DNA of 64,000 nucleotides, taken from assembly GCA_023653785.1 (NCBI GenBank), contig JAMKCH010005461.1, positions 1 through 64,000 of the forward strand, written 5' to 3'. The position numbers and the translations under genes were made by a program. Shown piece by piece: positions 62,660 to 64,000 of this stretch; the first letter of the stretch is position 1; every line of letters starts with the position of its first letter. Below the pieces are notes generated by a model. The model saw only the letters and a list, made by a program, of their open reading frames with translations. It ran no database searches and was not told the DNA's origin. This DNA comes from Ophioderma brevispina (Eukaryota; Echinodermata; Ophiuroidea; Amphilepidida; Ophiodermatidae).

Positions 62660-64000
62660 CAGACAGCTGAACGTTGAGGGTCTCACTCCATAGCTAAGCG
62701 TGAGCAATCATCGTACAGCTCCTCCGGAGAGAACGCAGCGTGAATGATCATCCTCCTCCAACGAAAACTCCTGGCGAATCTGAGAGAAACTGCAATCGCG
62801 AAGGTTTTGTGACCTCTATTTGCTTCCATTCCGCACAACAATGACATTGATCGCCTTCTATAGATGAAGCAGGCCTCAAGTGAGATCACCCCGCAATCTT
62901 CATGAATTCCTGAATCCAGTGGATAACATTTGAAGCCTATGGGCACCCATATCAACACCACAACATCTATAAGCCACCACCACCTGAGGCAGACTTCAAC
63001 TTCAATCCACTCCCTTCCAGTAGTTCAGCGAGCTCCTTTGTCTGCGGAGATTTCGACTGTAGAAATACAGCATGGTGGGCTCTCCAACTCCCTGACACCA
63101 AGAATGGCTAAGCAGCTTTTTTGAATGGAATTGAAGCCCAAGCTAACCTCCACGGCTGTTTGATGTAGCATCACACCTACTTATCTATTCAAGCCATCAT
63201 AGGACATGGACCGCATGTCCCGACCTGTCAACAGTCCCCAGCGACATCACTATCCCCGCTGCTCCAGAACGGTCCTCCCTAGAATTTCACTAGATCAGTC
63301 CATTGCCTCCCTATCCCTGGTCACCATGACACATCAAGGTCACGATCTCACGCCATCTACAGAAAGAGAAATGGTAATCCGGAAAGCCAACTGGTCCAAG
63401 TTTAAACAACTCAACCATCAAGAACTGGTCATCTCACGGCTTGGGTCCAACCTCGGCTTCATCTGACATCAACGATGCATATTCTTACTTCTGCTCCATG
63501 CTTCCACCAGCGCTAACATTCCCTTCCAAGAGGCAGAAGGTATCCCTACACCCCCTGTTGGACCAGAATGCGACGAGTTTATAACAAAGTGTATTGTAAT
63601 ACAAACTGCGATACTGAGAGAAGAGCAAAGGGCAACCACTACTCGGGATCTGCTGGTCCAAAATAGACGCCACCAGATGGTGTGAGTAGGAGATCTCCAA
63701 ATCACTTTACCCACTCAGATCCCAAGCTGAACACATCACAACTCTCACAATGCTCCGGGCGTAGCTGTCCAGCTAGCAGTGTCCTTTCCCTCTGCAAACT
63801 CCCAGCGCTTCAGTTTTGGGGGTTTTCAACACTAGGAAAGCTGGCAATAACCTACACCTTCACAGCGACAAGCGCCCTCTCAAGTGCTGTTAATGCAGAG
63901 CACTTACCCAGCTCTTCTACAAACTCCCTCACGTCAAAGGCCCCATATCCCAACCATCGTTCCCCTATGATGATATCACCTGTAAGGAAGTAAAGTTCTC
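62660..64000 (+). mobile_element. second LINE, endonuclease part, truncated by window end
   Basis: Plus-strand reading, with frame changes, gives LNVEGLT near 62671 and fragments of an I-L-Q-E-T-H-like block. FVCGDFDCRNTAW at 63037-63075 is the G-D-F-N catalytic block of LINE endonucleases with Asn read as Asp, followed by ANWSKFKQ (63389-63412), typical of the stretch after the SDH motif. More sequence, probably the linker to RT, continues to the edge. It is a different family from the 14.5-kb LINE. Frameshifts make this copy inactive as written. RT should lie beyond 64000. Confidence 0.7.

Noticed and set aside
1..64000. A multi-gene defence, biosynthetic or otherwise novel protein-coding system
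   Set aside because: Both strands were read for conserved domains and only retroelement proteins were recognised. The novelty here, if any, is in repeats and structured non-coding DNA.

Overview
This 64 kb window looks like intergenic DNA from a metazoan nuclear genome, most likely a marine invertebrate. That guess rests on AT-rich, CpG-containing sequence, tRNA-derived SINEs with conserved GC-rich cores, a Ty3/gypsy element, CR1/Jockey-type LINEs and GGTCAAAGGTCA-bearing interspersed repeats. I recognise no intact host protein-coding gene, rRNA, functional tRNA or CRISPR array. Everything identifiable is a mobile element, its remains, or satellite/low-complexity DNA. No bacterial-style operon or defence system is present.

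Left part (1-22 kb): a possible gag-like fragment (2.1-2.6 kb, minus) precedes a complete but inactivated Ty3/gypsy LTR retrotransposon on the minus strand (2923-10260). It has two LTRs of about 325 bp, a perfect 5-bp target duplication (CTAAG), a polypurine tract, and the order gag - protease - RT - RNase H - integrase, broken by many frameshifts. Next come a CAACGCGTTG-rich repeat (10.7-11.0 kb), a T-rich stretch, and a degenerate non-LTR retrotransposon on the plus strand (about 14.5-17.5 kb) with endonuclease and RT motifs.

Middle (22-56 kb): a dense mosaic of non-coding repeats. It includes an inverted repeat (22.8-23.0 kb), a B-A-B' direct-repeat structure (28.3-30.5 kb) whose A segment has another copy at 25.1-25.6 kb, and a three-copy repeat family carrying CRE-like sites (32, 38 and 50 kb). 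There is also a foldback array built on a GTCGAG motif (32.6-33.2 kb), SINEs (34.9 and 52.6 kb), a TIR element of about 1 kb between CA microsatellites (42.9-43.9 kb), a MITE of about 380 bp whose pre-insertion site survives in a neighbouring copy (51.2-51.6 kb), a 421-bp element with DR1 nuclear-receptor-like motifs (52.9-53.3 kb), and a 19-bp minisatellite (55.4 kb).

Right part (56.8-64 kb): a 4.3-kb block (56845-61136) alternates between C/T-rich and A-rich segments and is very poor in G on the plus strand. It is either an extreme strand-asymmetric satellite or a sequencing/assembly artefact. A 50-bp near-palindrome (62.06 kb) and the start of a second LINE (endonuclease domain, plus strand) running off the window end complete the layout.

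Compensating single-base indels occur throughout the retroelement ORFs. They may reflect age, but residual long-read error must be excluded before any pseudogene claim is taken at face value. All copy comparisons were made by eye without alignment software.
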